Shown: positions 1 through 15,264, counted from the first letter of the stretch. The stretch is DNA of 64,000 nucleotides from Pseudoruegeria sp. HB172150 (GCF_013184805.1 NZ_JAATNG010000007.1:62001-126000), one strand, 5' to 3'. A program made the numbers and translations. Notes: a model not told the origin generated them from the letters alone.

Positions 1-476
1 GGCGCGCCGGCGTCGACGTGCTCAGCTTCGGCGGCACAAAGAACGGGCTGATCGGGGTCGAGGCGGTCGTGATCTTCGACCCCGCCAAAGCCTGGGAATT
101 CGAGCTTCGCCGCAAACGCGGCGGGCACCTGTTCTCCAAGCACCGCTATCTCTCGGCGCAGATGCTCTCCTATCTCGAGGATAACCTCTGGCTGGATCTA
201 GCCCGCGCCTCCAACCGCGCCGCGCAACGCCTGTCCGACGGTATCCTGAAAATCGGCGGCTCGTCCCTGATCCACCCTGCCGATGCAAATATGGTATTCC
301 CGGCCCTCCCCCGCGCCCTGCACCGCAAGGCGATGGAGGGTGGCGCGAAATACTACATCTGGCCCGGCAACCAGTCTCTGGACGGCCCCGCGGACGAAGC
401 CGTCTCTGCCCGCCTCGTCTGCTCGTGGTGCACGACGGACGAGGATGTCGACGGCTTTCTCGGGCTGATCAGCTAG
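1..476 (+). CDS. Low-specificity L-threonine aldolase, C-terminal part (5' end outside window)
   Basis: PLP-dependent beta-eliminating lyase family (fold type I) that cleaves threonine/allo-threonine to glycine and acetaldehyde. The reading frame is open from the window edge, so the N-terminal half is missing. The segment S-F-G-G-T-K-N-G near the visible start carries the lysine expected to bind PLP. It is followed by a family-typical stretch (RRKRGGHLFSK) and an SARLVCSW C-terminal segment. It ends in TAG. The next gene is convergent, about 37 bp away. The family assignment rests on these motifs; substrate preference cannot be judged. Confidence 0.85.
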   Translation, partial: RAGVDVLSFGGTKNGLIGVEAVVIFDPAKAWEFELRRKRGGHLFSKHRYLSAQMLSYLEDNLWLDLARASNRAAQRLSDGILKIGGSSLIHPADANMVFPALPRALHRKAMEGGAKYYIWPGNQSLDGPADEAVSARLVCSWCTTDEDVDGFLGLIS

Positions 477-513
477 AACCCACCCGAAACGCGAGCCAAA
501 TCAGGAAGCTAGG

Positions 514-1113
514 CTACAGCTTGCCCGCCAGGTGCACGTCGAGGTCGTCAAGCCTGTCATGTCCCCAGAACCGCTCGTCCCCGTCGGTTATGTAGAAGGG
601 CGAGCCGAAGACACCGACATTCACCGCTTCTTCCAGGTTCGCGGCATACGTCTCAGCGCCAACCAGCAAACCGCTGTCTGCCAGCGAAGGATCGAACCCG
701 GCACCCTCCAGGCAGCCCTTCACAACCGCATCCTCTGCGATGTCCTTCTCCTCGACCCAGACCGCGCGCAAAAGCGAATGCACCAGCGCACCGACATCGC
801 CGCCACCGGCGGACTGCGCCGCGATCACGGCATAGGAAGACGGCGCCGCATTGGTCGGGAAATGTGCCGGCTGCAGATTGATCGGTAGTCCGGTCTTGAC
901 CCCAGCCCGCCGCAATTCCTGCAGGCGATACGCCTTGCGGCTTTCGTGCCGCTGCGGCGGCGGCGTGCCCCCGGTCCGCGAAAAGATCGCGCCGATGTCG
1001 AATGGCTTGTAGGTGATCCCTGCGCCGTGCTTATCGGCGATCTCCTCCAGCCGGGTACCGGCGAGGTAGGTAAAGGGCGAAATGGTCGAGAAATAGTAGT
1101 TGATATGTGCCAA
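514..1113 (-). CDS. 2-hydroxychromene-2-carboxylate isomerase / DsbA-like protein
   Basis: About 199 aa with a thioredoxin-like (kappa-GST/DsbA) fold. The family performs glutathione-dependent isomerisation in aromatic degradation. The N-terminus [15 protein letters not shown] fits the conserved opening strand and active-site serine region, and the VFGSPFYI loop before the C-terminus is the cis-proline segment of the fold. I chose the TTG start at 1113 because GGGAGGA lies 7 nt upstream and the protein then begins directly with the first beta strand; an in-frame GTG lies two codons earlier. The gene is divergent from prs. True substrate unknown. Confidence 0.8.
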   Translation of the reverse strand: MAHINYYFSTISPFTYLAGTRLEEIADKHGAGITYKPFDIGAIFSRTGGTPPPQRHESRKAYRLQELRRAGVKTGLPINLQPAHFPTNAAPSSYAVIAAQSAGGGDVGALVHSLLRAVWVEEKDIAEDAVVKGCLEGAGFDPSLADSGLLVGAETYAANLEEAVNVGVFGSPFYITDGDERFWGHDRLDDLDVHLAGKL

Positions 1114-1216
1114 CGGCACGTCCTCCCTGCCCGCGCTATGTTTGCAAGACCGTACCGGGGTGCTAAGCGAAGTCAACGTCACGAATCCGTCACCTGACCC
1201 CTTCGGAAAAGCTGCC

Positions 1217-2236
1217 ATGCCCACCATTCACGAACCGAAACTGATGTCCGGCAATGCCAACCTGTCGCTTGCCACGGCAGTCGCGCGGCGGATGTCGATG
1301 CATCGCGGAATGAGCGTCGGACTGGTCGATGCCCGGGTTGAACGGTTCAACGACGGCGAGATCTTCGTCGAGGTCTACGAGAACGTCCGTGGCGAGGACA
1401 TGTTCATCATCCAGCCGACGTCCAACCCGGCGAACGACAACCTGATGGAACTGCTGATCATGGCCGACGCGCTGCGCCGGTCGTCGGCGGCCCGGATCAC
1501 CGCCGTGATCCCCTATTTCGGCTACGCCCGGCAGGACCGCCGCACCAAGGCTCGCACACCGATCACCGCGAAACTCGTCGCCAACATGATCGTCGGCGCA
1601 GGGATCGAGCGGGTCCTGACCATGGACCTGCACGCGGCGCAGATTCAGGGCTTCTTCGACATCCCGGTGGACAACCTATACGCCGCACCGGTCTTCGCGC
1701 TGGATATCGAACACACGTTCAAGGGCAAGCTCCAGGACGTCACAGTCGTATCTCCCGATGTCGGCGGCGTGGCGCGCGCCCGCGAACTGGCCAAGCGGAT
1801 CGGCGTTCAGCTTGCCATCGTCGACAAGCGCCGCGAACGGCCGGGCGAAGTGGCAGAGATGACCGTGATCGGCGACGTGAAGGGCAAGACCTGCATCATC
1901 GTCGACGACATCTGCGACACCGCCGGCACGCTCTGCAAGGCCGCTGAGACCCTTCTGGAGGCTGGCGCGTCAGAGGTTCACTCGTACATCACACATGGCG
2001 TGCTGTCCGGCCCCGCCATCGACCGCGTGACCAAATCGGTGATGAAAAGCCTCGTGATCACCGACACGATCGAGCCGTCGCAGGCGGTCAAGAACGCCAA
2101 GAACATCCGCATCGTCCCGACCGCGCCGATCTTCGCGCAGGCGATCCTGAACATCTGGAACGGCACCAGCGTGTCGTCGCTGTTCGAGACAGAGACGCTG
2201 CATCCGATCTACGAGGGAACCTATTCGCGGATCTGA
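1217..2236 (+). CDS. prs: Ribose-phosphate pyrophosphokinase (PRPP synthase)
   Basis: Makes PRPP from ribose 5-phosphate and ATP for purine, pyrimidine, histidine, tryptophan and NAD synthesis; cytosolic. It is 339 aa. Visible family features are the flexible ATP-binding loop Y-A-R-Q-D-R-R near residue 110, the [11 protein letters not shown] segment near residue 137, and the PRPP-binding signature [10 protein letters not shown] near residue 229. The frame is open further upstream, but the ATG at 1217 ([16 protein letters not shown]) gives the usual length. Convergent with the GT87 gene, with only a 17 bp gap. Confidence 0.95.
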   Translation: MPTIHEPKLMSGNANLSLATAVARRMSMHRGMSVGLVDARVERFNDGEIFVEVYENVRGEDMFIIQPTSNPANDNLMELLIMADALRRSSAARITAVIPYFGYARQDRRTKARTPITAKLVANMIVGAGIERVLTMDLHAAQIQGFFDIPVDNLYAAPVFALDIEHTFKGKLQDVTVVSPDVGGVARARELAKRIGVQLAIVDKRRERPGEVAEMTVIGDVKGKTCIIVDDICDTAGTLCKAAETLLEAGASEVHSYITHGVLSGPAIDRVTKSVMKSLVITDTIEPSQAVKNAKNIRIVPTAPIFAQAILNIWNGTSVSSLFETETLHPIYEGTYSRI

Positions 2237-2253
2237 CCGCGGCACCCGATCCT

Positions 2254-3573
2254 TCAGGTACGGCTAGGAGCGGCGACGCGAAATGTGTTTCGCTCCCTTC
2301 GGGCCGTCTGCGCCTGAAGCCCCAGCAACACCGCAACGAATAGCGCCAGCAACGCGCCGGCGCCGATCGCGGCCCGCGGAAAATCTCCGGCAAATACCTG
2401 ATCGAGGCCCAGGAAGAACGGCCAGCTCGTCAGGACTGCGGCCGACACCACCACCGCGGTCCCATAGGGCCTCGGCAAGAGCGTCAGCAGCGCTGGCAGC
2501 AGTAATATCTGCGGCAGGAAATAGAAGACCCAGCCCAAGGGTCCGAACAGGGAGCACAGCAACGAGAGCAGAAAGAACCGTGCCACCCGGCGTTTCTCGG
2601 GATCGAGAGAGGCGGTGACTTTCAGCATCCAGATTGCGCCCCCCACCATGATCGCCTTGCCGATCAGTCCGATCACGAACGGCGTTTCCGCGATACGCAG
2701 GCTTCGCTCGGCCATGTCGATCGGCGGCAGCAGCCCCATCTGCGCCGCGAAGCCATTCAGCAGTACCTCGGCGGAGAACGTCACGCCGGTTACCATCGTT
2801 CCCGCAACGGCATCCGAAACGCTTTCCAGGAACGCGTAGTGCATCTCGATACCCGCGACGGCGAGGCTGGTCACGATACAGACCGCCACTGTTGCCGCGA
2901 ACCAGCCCGTCGCGCGCCAATTCCGCTCCAGCAGGAACAGCAACACAAGCGGCGCCGGGCTCAGCTTCATCGCTACCGCAAGACCAAGCGCCACGCCCGC
3001 CGCCGCCGACCGCCCTGCACCGAGCCGTTCGAAAGCCAGCAGCGTCAGAAAAACGACCAGGACATGGGGCTGAAGCTGCATCACCGCCATCTGCACCGCA
3101 ACGGAGGTGGCGAGGATCGGCGCGCTGACCAGGATCCAGGCCCACAACGGAATGGCCCATCCCCGGGCCATCCGCCAGGCAAGGATCACCGACGCGCCAA
3201 GCAGCGAAATCAACAGCAATGCGCCGCCACGAAAGAACGTCTGCGGGGCCACTGCCTCAGCCAGTGGCGCCAGCAGGGCGGACCAAAGCGGCGGGTAGAC
3301 ATACGGCAGGACCAGCTCTTCCTGAAACTCAGGGAAGGTCCGGATTTCGCCGTACCATTGCGGCGGTGTGCCACCAAAGAAACCGTCCGGTGCGGCGTAG
3401 ACGAGTTCCGTCTGACCGGAAGCAAAGAGATGCCCCGCCATATACAACGCCGACAGATCCGCAGGATGATGCCACCAGACCGATATTGCAGCCAGGTACA
3501 GCAACAATGCCAGCAGAACGAAGGACAGTTGCAGCCTGGTCCTGGATTGATGCGAGGTCACGACGGAATCCAT
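2254..3573 (-). CDS. GT87-type (DUF2029) polytopic mannosyltransferase-like protein
   Basis: A 439-aa integral membrane protein with about ten hydrophobic segments, the first at residues 13-33. Resembles the DUF2029/GT87 family of polyprenol-phosphate-sugar-dependent glycosyltransferases. Shared traits are an acidic/aromatic first periplasmic loop and the motif V-Y-P-P-L-W near residue 95, followed by alternating hydrophobic helices. The ATG at 3573 (MDSVVTSHQ) was preferred over the upstream ATG at 3636, because the longer version adds a charged stretch and would place the palindromes inside the coding region. Acceptor and sugar unknown. Confidence 0.72.
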   Translation of the reverse strand: MDSVVTSHQSRTRLQLSFVLLALLLYLAAISVWWHHPADLSALYMAGHLFASGQTELVYAAPDGFFGGTPPQWYGEIRTFPEFQEELVLPYVYPPLWSALLAPLAEAVAPQTFFRGGALLLISLLGASVILAWRMARGWAIPLWAWILVSAPILATSVAVQMAVMQLQPHVLVVFLTLLAFERLGAGRSAAAGVALGLAVAMKLSPAPLVLLFLLERNWRATGWFAATVAVCIVTSLAVAGIEMHYAFLESVSDAVAGTMVTGVTFSAEVLLNGFAAQMGLLPPIDMAERSLRIAETPFVIGLIGKAIMVGGAIWMLKVTASLDPEKRRVARFFLLSLLCSLFGPLGWVFYFLPQILLLPALLTLLPRPYGTAVVVSAAVLTSWPFFLGLDQVFAGDFPRAAIGAGALLALFVAVLLGLQAQTARRERNTFRVAAPSRT

Positions 3574-3575
3574 CA

Positions 3576-3597
3576 CAGAAACGGTTAACTGTTTCTG
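3576..3597. promoter_or_regulatory. 22-bp palindrome directly before the GT87 start
   Basis: The arms CAGAAAC and GTTTCTG flank GGTTAACT, and the whole 22 bp is self-complementary except for one G/T pair. It ends 3 bp before the chosen ATG. The position is that of an operator or a 5'-UTR structure; the binding protein is unknown. Confidence 0.5.
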
Positions 3598-3640
3598 AAT
3601 TTGGATTTTGTTTGAAATTTGACCGATCCAAAGCATTTCC

Positions 3641-3655
3641 CTGACGTAACGTCAG
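3641..3655. promoter_or_regulatory. 15-bp perfect inverted repeat, candidate operator
   Basis: CTGACGT-A-ACGTCAG is a perfect 7+1+7 dyad in the gap between the lectin-domain gene and the GT87 gene. The one-base centre rules out a hairpin, so a DNA-binding dimer site is the more natural reading. Confidence 0.5.
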
Positions 3656-3668
3656 CGCCCATGCGGGG

Positions 3669-4019
3669 TCAGTACAAGGCCCAATCGTCCTCGCTCGTCA
3701 CCTCTCCCACGGCCATCCAGTCCGCCCGGATCCTCGCCACGCGAGAGTCGCCCCAGGTGCGGAACACCAGCACGAAGCTTCCTTTGGTGACCTTTTCGGC
3801 TGTCAGATCCGCGCGTGCATTGCTCGAATTATCCATGTCCCACATCGAGATAGAGACATGCACAACGGGTTCCGCCAGAAACGGTTCAGAGAAGGTGACA
3901 GTCTTGCGCCGGATTCTCGGACCGGTACCGGACCACATCCGGCCGCCATGCTCGAAATCGGAAAACAGCATCTCGCTGCCACGGTCGACACCGACCATTC
4001 CCTTGCGCAACCGTTTCAC
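3669..4019 (-). CDS. H-type lectin domain protein
   Basis: A 116-aa small protein resembling the H-type lectin domain (discoidin/agglutinin family) found widely in Rhodobacteraceae. The domain is nearly the whole protein: LFSDFEHGGRMW near residue 18, then V-T-F-S-E-P-F, V-H-V-S-I-S-M-W-D-M-D, N-A-R-A-D, F-R-T-W-G-D-S-R-V-A-R-I-R-A-D-W-M. No signal peptide is seen. The GTG at 4019 (MKRLRKGMVGVDRG) was chosen because GGGGAG lies about 9 nt upstream and it gives the family-like N-terminus; another in-frame GTG is at 4037. It lies upstream of the GT87 gene on the same strand, which hints at a carbohydrate context. Ligand unknown. Confidence 0.75.
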   Translation of the reverse strand: MKRLRKGMVGVDRGSEMLFSDFEHGGRMWSGTGPRIRRKTVTFSEPFLAEPVVHVSISMWDMDNSSNARADLTAEKVTKGSFVLVFRTWGDSRVARIRADWMAVGEVTSEDDWALY

Positions 4020-4074
4020 CAGGCCGTCTCCCCGCACATCCTGAAGGATTTATGCCCAGAAATGGTTAATGCAA

Positions 4075-4104
4075 AGAAAAAGCCCCGGAAAACCGGGGCT
4101 TTTC
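4075..4104 (-). terminator. Rho-independent terminator of the atp operon
   Basis: The stem AGCCCCGG / CCGGGGCT with an AAAA loop is flanked by A-rich and T-rich runs, so it can work in both directions. On the minus strand it follows atpC by about 25 bp. Confidence 0.85.
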
Positions 4105-4127
4105 TGTAACTTGGCGATGCGAAACGC

Positions 4128-4523
4128 TCAGACCATGTCCTCGGCCAGATGCGCCAGATCGGCGATGGCCTTGGCGGCGGCGTCCTTTTCCTCGTCCTCG
4201 GCAGCGGCGTGCGCCGCCTCGGCTTCCTTGCGCAGGTCGTCCAGGAAGTCCTGCGTCACCTCGGCGCGCGGAACTGCGCGTTCGGCAAGAACGGAAATCG
4301 ACGTCCCGGTGATCTCGGCGAACCCACCGGAAACCACGTAGTCCGTGTTGCCGTCCGGACCCTGGGCTGAAACCAGCCCGGGGCGCAGGGTGGTGATGAC
4401 GGGCGTGTGGCCCGGCATCGCCGTCATGTCACCCTCGGCACCGGGGATCTTCACCGCGGTGGCCTCGACCGAAGCCAGCATCCGCTCCGGCGAGACGAGG
4501 TCGAATTGCATGGTATCGGCCAT
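4128..4523 (-). CDS. atpC: F1Fo ATP synthase epsilon subunit
   Basis: A 131-aa central-stalk subunit that couples F1 to the c-ring and modulates hydrolysis. The beta-sandwich domain is clear: Q-F-D-L-V-S-P-E-R near the start, then [13 protein letters not shown] near residue 31 and Y-V-V-S-G-G-F-A-E near residue 62. The C-terminal helical part is short and alanine/glutamate-rich, as in other alphaproteobacteria. Last gene of the operon, 12 bp after atpD and followed by a terminator. Confidence 0.95.
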   Translation of the reverse strand: MADTMQFDLVSPERMLASVEATAVKIPGAEGDMTAMPGHTPVITTLRPGLVSAQGPDGNTDYVVSGGFAEITGTSISVLAERAVPRAEVTQDFLDDLRKEAEAAHAAAEDEEKDAAAKAIADLAHLAEDMV

Positions 4524-4535
4524 GAGGTGCCTTCC

Positions 4536-6852
<2,317 letters not shown>

Positions 6853-6864
6853 TCGCCTTCCCCC

Positions 6865-8403
<1,539 letters not shown>

Positions 8404-8404
8404 G

Positions 8405-8965
8405 TTATCCGACCTCTTTCATTGCATTCTGTAGGTTCGCAAGCTTCGACCGGATCGAGGTATCGATCATCTTCGAGCCCACCTTAACGACAAGACCACC
8501 GATGAGTCCCTCATCGACGGCCAGATTGATCTTCACATCCTTGCCAACGGTCGCTTTCAGCGACTTGGCGAGCTTGTCCTGCTGGGTCTTCGTCAGTGCC
8601 TTTGCAGCCACCACGTCCGCAGTCACCTCGCCCTTGTCCTCGGCGATCATACCGCGCAGGCCGCGCAGCACGAAGGGCAGCACGAACAGGCGCCGCTTCG
8701 AGGCCATGAGGCCCAGAACATTGGTGAATGTCGCTGACAGGTTCATTTTCTGCGCGACCGCGGTGATCGCCTTGCCCTGCGCGTCGCGGCTGTAGATCGG
8801 GGAACCGATCAGGTTCCGCAGATCCTCGCTCTCGGCCAGAGCCGTTTCCAGTGCGTCGACATCGGATTCGATGGCGGAAAGGGATTTGTCTTCTTTGGCC
8901 AGTTCGAAGATGGCCGTGGCATAGCGCGCGGCGATGCCGGTCGAAATCGAAGCTGTCTCGGACAC
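8405..8965 (-). CDS. atpH: F1Fo ATP synthase delta subunit
   Basis: A 186-aa peripheral-stalk subunit on top of F1. It starts with a GTG codon preceded by AAGGA. The N-terminal helical domain ([16 protein letters not shown], residues 10-25) and the C-terminal segment [13 protein letters not shown], which is diagnostic for delta/OSCP, are both present. First gene of the atpHAGDC operon; Fo genes are absent from the window, as usual when F1 and Fo operons are split. Confidence 0.96.
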   Translation of the reverse strand: MSETASISTGIAARYATAIFELAKEDKSLSAIESDVDALETALAESEDLRNLIGSPIYSRDAQGKAITAVAQKMNLSATFTNVLGLMASKRRLFVLPFVLRGLRGMIAEDKGEVTADVVAAKALTKTQQDKLAKSLKATVGKDVKINLAVDEGLIGGLVVKVGSKMIDTSIRSKLANLQNAMKEVG

Positions 8966-9263
8966 GTCGATCCTTCCGATGTTTTAGCCAAGGTCCCCCC
9001 CGCGAACGCCCCGCGGGCCAAGGCAGCCCAAACAGCAAGGCAAAGAGCCCAGCCGCTCAAAATCGGCGTCGGTCTAGCAGAGGCTTTCCGCGCCCGCAAC
9101 ATTCTTAGCCGCAATACGGATTTCCGCCAAACTCAATAAAACAAGGGCGTTGATGCAGTCGGAGCGAAAGCGCCGCACGGGAAACGAAAATAATTAATGA
9201 ACTGTTGCGGTTGGATTTACCCAAATCGAACGAATCCACCCCGCGATCACCGCCGCGGAAGGG
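8966..9263. other. 298-bp gap upstream of atpH
   Basis: Holds the presumed promoter of the atp operon. It is AT-richer than its surroundings between about 9100 and 9210. I could not assign convincing -35/-10 boxes. No gene was seen. Confidence 0.4.
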
Positions 9264-10013
9264 TCAGACAGGGTTCGGATTGGGCTCCGGCTGGGTCAGC
9301 CCTTCGAGCACCCGAAGCGGCCGCCGGACCCGTTCCTTCAGCCCGTTCGTCGGCGCCTTCACCTGCCGTGTCGCCTCAACGATTAGCACACCGCCGGCGA
9401 ACCGCATCGACAGCTTGCGCCCGGTCTTTTCCCAGAAGCCACCGGTTTTCAGCCAGAACCGGCTGTCGAATGGCGGCTGATACAGTGCCGCGGTGTTCCG
9501 CGTCGGCTCGAACGCGTGCCGCTCCAGTTGCGTCTCCAGCTGTGTCAGCGAAAACGGCCGCCCGAAACCAAAGGGCGTCTGATCGCGCCGCGCCCACAGT
9601 CCGGCGCGGTTCGGAACGATGAACAGCGCCTTGCCCCCCGGCGCCAGCACGCGCCGGCATTCTTCCAGCAGCTTCGTCGGGTTCTCGCTGGTCTCCAGCC
9701 CGTGCAGCAGCACCAGCTTGTCCGCCAGCCCGGTCTGCAACGGCCAGAATGTCTCCTCGCACAGAACCGACAGGTTCGGCTGCCCGCTGGGCCAGGGCAT
9801 CACCCCCTGCTGCCCCGGCATCAGGGCGATCACCCGTTCGGCGTCCGTCAGGTACGGTCGCAGCAGCGGCGCCGCGAATCCGAAACCGACGACCGTCTCG
9901 TTCCGCGCCGCCGGCCAGAAACCCAGCATCTCGGCACGGATCGACCGCTGCACCGCGCGTCCCAGCCCGGTCCGGTAGTAGAAGTTCCTCAGATCAAGCA
10001 CGTCCAGGTGCAT
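9264..10013 (-). CDS. Class I SAM-dependent methyltransferase-like protein
   Basis: About 249 aa. Resembles the Methyltransf_11 group: a glycine-rich [13 protein letters not shown] near residue 40, then [10 protein letters not shown] near residue 103 and [14 protein letters not shown] near residue 117. This is the usual motif IV-VI arrangement. The SAM-binding motif I is degenerate (F-G-F-A-A instead of G-x-G-x-G), so activity is uncertain. The ATG at 10013 ([15 protein letters not shown]) is the family-like start. Divergent from gloB, with only 62 bp between the starts. Confidence 0.7.
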   Translation of the reverse strand: MHLDVLDLRNFYYRTGLGRAVQRSIRAEMLGFWPAARNETVVGFGFAAPLLRPYLTDAERVIALMPGQQGVMPWPSGQPNLSVLCEETFWPLQTGLADKLVLLHGLETSENPTKLLEECRRVLAPGGKALFIVPNRAGLWARRDQTPFGFGRPFSLTQLETQLERHAFEPTRNTAALYQPPFDSRFWLKTGGFWEKTGRKLSMRFAGGVLIVEATRQVKAPTNGLKERVRRPLRVLEGLTQPEPNPNPV

Positions 10014-10075
10014 TGCGGCCCGCTCTCGGATCGGCAAGGTTGGAACGAAGCATACCTACGCCCGGAGGAAAGACC

Positions 10076-10837
10076 ATGCCCCTCGACATCGTCACCATTC
10101 CCTGTCTCAGCGACAACTATGCATACCTCGTCAAGGGACCCGATGGCGTCTGCCTGATCGACGCGCCCGAAGCGGGGCCCATTGTTGACGCGCTGGAAAC
10201 ACGCGGCTGGTCGCTTGGCGCGATCATGATCACGCACCACCACCACGACCATGTCGGCGGCGTGGCGGAGCTTCGGTCGAAATACAACTGCCACGTCATG
10301 GGCCCGAAGGCCGAGGAGTCAAAGCTGCCCCCGCTGGACATGGCGCTGGAAGAAGGCATGAACGGCGGCAACGGCGACGCATACACCGTGCCGCTGATGG
10401 TTCCCGGACACACGCTGGGCCACATGGCGTTTCACTTCCCCAATGCACAAGCCGTCTTCACCGCCGACAGCCTGATGGCGCTCGGCTGCGGTCGCCTTTT
10501 CGAGGGCACACCCGAGATGATGTGGAACAGCCTGTCCAAATTCCTCGAAATGCCCGACGAAACGATGGTTTACTCCGGCCACGAATACACGGCGTCGAAT
10601 GCGCGCTTTGCCCTGACCATCGAACCGGACAACGAGGCGCTGCAGGCGCGGGCGAAAGAAATCGAGGCCAAACGGGCCAAAGGCGAACCGACGGTGCCCT
10701 CGTCGATCGGCGAAGAGAAGGCGACAAATCCCTTCCTCCGGGCGGGCTTGCAGGAAATGAAAGACCGCCTAGATATGTCAGACGCGTCAGACGCCGAGGT
10801 CTTCGCCGAAATCCGGCACCGCAAGGATGTGTTCTGA
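10076..10837 (+). CDS. gloB: Hydroxyacylglutathione hydrolase (glyoxalase II)
   Basis: A 253-aa metallo-beta-lactamase-fold enzyme hydrolysing S-lactoylglutathione in methylglyoxal detoxification. The metal-binding motif T-H-H-H-H-D-H is at about residues 53-59. Further ligands lie in P-G-H-T-L-G-H near residue 108 and T-A-D-S-L near residue 129; S-G-H-E-Y-T near residue 169 matches the glyoxalase II glutathione/metal region. The C-terminal HAGH domain ends R-H-R-K-D-V-F. The ATG at 10076 has GGAGGA 7 nt upstream. Confidence 0.93.
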   Translation: MPLDIVTIPCLSDNYAYLVKGPDGVCLIDAPEAGPIVDALETRGWSLGAIMITHHHHDHVGGVAELRSKYNCHVMGPKAEESKLPPLDMALEEGMNGGNGDAYTVPLMVPGHTLGHMAFHFPNAQAVFTADSLMALGCGRLFEGTPEMMWNSLSKFLEMPDETMVYSGHEYTASNARFALTIEPDNEALQARAKEIEAKRAKGEPTVPSSIGEEKATNPFLRAGLQEMKDRLDMSDASDAEVFAEIRHRKDVF

Positions 10838-11026
10838 CGACGTTGATCCTATGAGCAACACCCGTTGCCGTTCTGCCCAAATTCCGGTCGCTTCACTAAA
10901 AATGTGACTGGACCCTTAAAGAAAATCCTTGAAGCGCGGACCCGGACAACCGAACTTTAAAGGTATGAGGTCACGGTGGGGTCGGGGCCCTCGCGCCTGG
11001 GCCGCCAAAGCGAAGGAGCACGACAG

Positions 11027-13348
<2,322 letters not shown>

Positions 13349-13386
13349 CGACGGACGCTGGAATAGACGGCCACGCATTACATTGA

Positions 13387-13420
13387 AATTCCGGGCCACT
13401 CGGCCCGGAATTTTCTTTTT
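13387..13420 (+). terminator. Rho-independent terminator of clpA
   Basis: The stem ATTCCGGGCC / GGCCCGGAAT with loop ACTC is followed by TTTCTTTTT, about 40 bp after the clpA stop. It isolates clpA from the array that follows. Confidence 0.92.
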
Positions 13421-13596
13421 ACGCCCATAGTCAGTTTGTGCCTGCCCATCCAGCTCAGAGACGCGAACGAAATCGCCAGTTGTCCCCAATACCTTTGACA
13501 TTGCCGCGCCAAGGCAGACAGCGACCGCGCACCAGGATCGGGGCCCTTCGTCCGATCACTTTTCCAGGCACCGCCAGCGCGCAGAAATCCTGAGGC
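13421..13596. other. Gap between clpA terminator and the first array element
   Basis: GC-rich spacer. No gene, repeat or RNA was recognised. Confidence 0.3.
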
Positions 13597-13626
13597 CTCC
13601 CGAATTTCTCCAAGCCGCCTCCAAGC
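13597..13626 (+). promoter_or_regulatory. Shared upstream element, copy before array member 1
   Basis: CCTCCCGAATTTC, a short spacer, then CTCCAAGC. 106 nt lie between the CAAGC end and the ATG. Equivalent pairs precede members 2, 3, 4, 8 and (farther away) 9. Confidence 0.5.
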
Positions 13627-13732
13627 TTACAGCAATCTGCTCGGCTACAGCTGCCGCGGATGACCGCTACCGATCACTGCCGGCGATGTCACCGCCGCGC
13701 GAATGCAAGGTACAGGATGTAAGGGAAACAAA

Positions 13733-14272
13733 ATGAGCTTCCAAAAGAAATGGTCCCGAACTGTGATGGCGGCGCTTTCGCTTGTCGTTGCTGCGGCCGG
13801 CGCCGCAAATGCTACTAAGTGCGTACGCGAAGATACAATCTCAGTTGATTTTACAGTAAAATATACGGACTCTGACTTGATGTCTGACTATTACAAGAAT
13901 GGTGGAATTGAAGGTTTAGAAATCAAGAAATTCTATATACTAAATGACTACGATAACCAGGCGCAAATATCTGATATTAAAATACACCTTAAAGACTCAA
14001 AAGGAAATACGCTTGCGACGGTACTACGTGGCGAAAACTTGACTTGGTCCCCAGATGGCTCAAACCAGGGAGCCGCGTTCAATGTGCCGTGGGAAGACGA
14101 TTATGAACTCTGGTTGCTGATAAAATGGAAAGGCGACGAGCACTATAAGCCGTTCAATACCAAGATTGATGATGACAACGTCCCTTTCAAATTCACAGAA
14201 CACAAGAACGGACTCATAGTTTGGCGGGACACGACCCTGAAACTCGCGCCGCTTTACAGCTGCTACTCCTAG
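13733..14272 (+). CDS. Array member 1: small exported two-cysteine protein, unknown function
   Basis: A 179-aa protein with a clear Sec signal peptide (cleavage expected after A-N-A near residue 27), so mature protein begins T-K-C. The first cysteine is at +3, not +1, which argues against a lipoprotein. The core includes K-K-F-Y-I-L-N near residue 64, F-N-V-P-W-E-D-D-Y-E-L-W near 118 and W-K-G-D-E-H-Y-K near 135; it ends P-L-Y-S-C-Y-S. Subfamily with members 2 and 3. The ATG at 13733 has AAGGGA upstream. Codon composition is AT-rich: 21 of 60 bases at 13861-13920 are G/C. I do not recognise the family. Confidence 0.85.
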   Translation: MSFQKKWSRTVMAALSLVVAAAGAANATKCVREDTISVDFTVKYTDSDLMSDYYKNGGIEGLEIKKFYILNDYDNQAQISDIKIHLKDSKGNTLATVLRGENLTWSPDGSNQGAAFNVPWEDDYELWLLIKWKGDEHYKPFNTKIDDDNVPFKFTEHKNGLIVWRDTTLKLAPLYSCYS

Positions 14273-14353
14273 CACTGGCCGGCAGCTATACGACAAACCT
14301 CGGAATGACCGGTCGAGACCGCAGATCGAACGCGGCTATCGGCCGGCTGGCCA
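14249..14353 (+). repeat. About 105-bp direct repeat, copy 1 (3' end and tail of member 1)
   Basis: Near-identical to 15244-15345, with 49 consecutive identical bases (14268-14316 against 15260-15308). It covers the last codons and the spacer. The only coding difference here is one extra codon before the stop in this copy. Confidence 0.9.
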
Positions 14354-14490
14354 ACAGGGGCTACAATAACAGAGGGGGGGCGCCTCCACCGGGCGCGTGA
14401 TCGGGGAAGCTAATGAAACCGCTGCGGTAAGCGGTGGACTAATCCGCGACCAAGGGCAACCGACCCAGTTTACGTGACTGCAATTGACCC
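14354..14490. other. Spacer after member 1
   Basis: GC-rich. It contains a short dyad around 14425-14442 (ACCGCT ... AGCGGT) but nothing gene-like was recognised. Confidence 0.3.
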
Positions 14491-14524
14491 AACCGACCGG
14501 CCACTGTGCCGGTCGGTTTTTTTG
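14491..14524 (+). terminator. Rho-independent terminator between members 1 and 2
   Basis: The stem AACCGACCGGC / GCCGGTCGGTT with a 6-nt loop is followed by a run of T. Strong. It implies that member 2 has its own promoter downstream. Confidence 0.9.
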
Positions 14525-14600
14525 GCACATCGCCGCCGGCGCCCGCCCGGCGTTCCGTTGTCGAACCAATCGGCACACGGCGCCACGCGGCTACATGAAA

Positions 14601-14620
14601 AATCCCAAAGCTCTCCAAGC
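14601..14620 (+). promoter_or_regulatory. Shared upstream element, shortened copy before member 2
   Basis: ATCCCAAAGC then CTCCAAGC. The right half is intact, 107 nt before the ATG; the left half is degenerate and the spacer shorter. Confidence 0.35.
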
Positions 14621-14727
14621 TTGCCGCCCCAAATTGTGCATAGTGTTTTTTGCTCCCACGGCTGTCGTGTCCCTGACTGGAAGACAGCGTCTAGAGCCGA
14701 TTACCAAAAAAAAGAAAGATCAAGCGC

Positions 14728-15264
14728 ATGACCTCATTCAAGAAGACCTTAGTCGCTCAAGCTTTGGCACTGTCGTTCCTGGCAGGGCTGGCGGGCAGCG
14801 CACAGGCCACATCATGCTACACTCAGTCCGATCTACGGATCAAATTCACACGAAAGTACGAAGACACGGGCCTGAGGGACGATTTTTATAACAGGGGCGG
14901 CAGCCGCTCGGTGGAGGTGAAGAAATTCTTCATCCACAATCTGGAAGCCGATCATCAGATCAATGATGTGCAGTTGCTGTTGTATGATCAGGACAAGAAC
15001 CTTCTCGCACGGATTGCACGTGGGCCGGATATCTCCGACGCCATTACCGGCGCGAACACCGGCGCGATCTTCAACATCCCCTGGGAAGATACCTATCAGC
15101 TTTGGGTTGAAGTCCGCTGGAACGGTCACAGCGGTTATGAGAAGTTTCTTTCGAATGTGGACCAGGACTACGCGCCATTCAGGTTCACCGATAACCTGAA
15201 TGGACTGGGGGTTCACTACAACAGCGATTACCTGCAGGTCTCACCGCTTTACAGCTGCTCCTAG
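14728..15264 (+). CDS. Array member 2: small exported two-cysteine protein, unknown function
   Basis: A 178-aa protein with the signal peptide ending A-Q-A near residue 27; the mature chain begins T-S-C. The core has F-T-R-K-Y-E-D-T-G-L near residue 37, E-V-K-K-F-F-I-H-N near 61, I-N-D-V-Q-L-L-L near 77, I-P-W-E-D-T-Y-Q-L-W-V-E-V-R-W near 117, and ends P-L-Y-S-C-S. Closest to members 1 and 3. Its body differs clearly from member 1, although their 3' tails are almost identical. Somewhat less AT-rich than members 1 and 3. Confidence 0.85.
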   Translation: MTSFKKTLVAQALALSFLAGLAGSAQATSCYTQSDLRIKFTRKYEDTGLRDDFYNRGGSRSVEVKKFFIHNLEADHQINDVQLLLYDQDKNLLARIARGPDISDAITGANTGAIFNIPWEDTYQLWVEVRWNGHSGYEKFLSNVDQDYAPFRFTDNLNGLGVHYNSDYLQVSPLYSCS

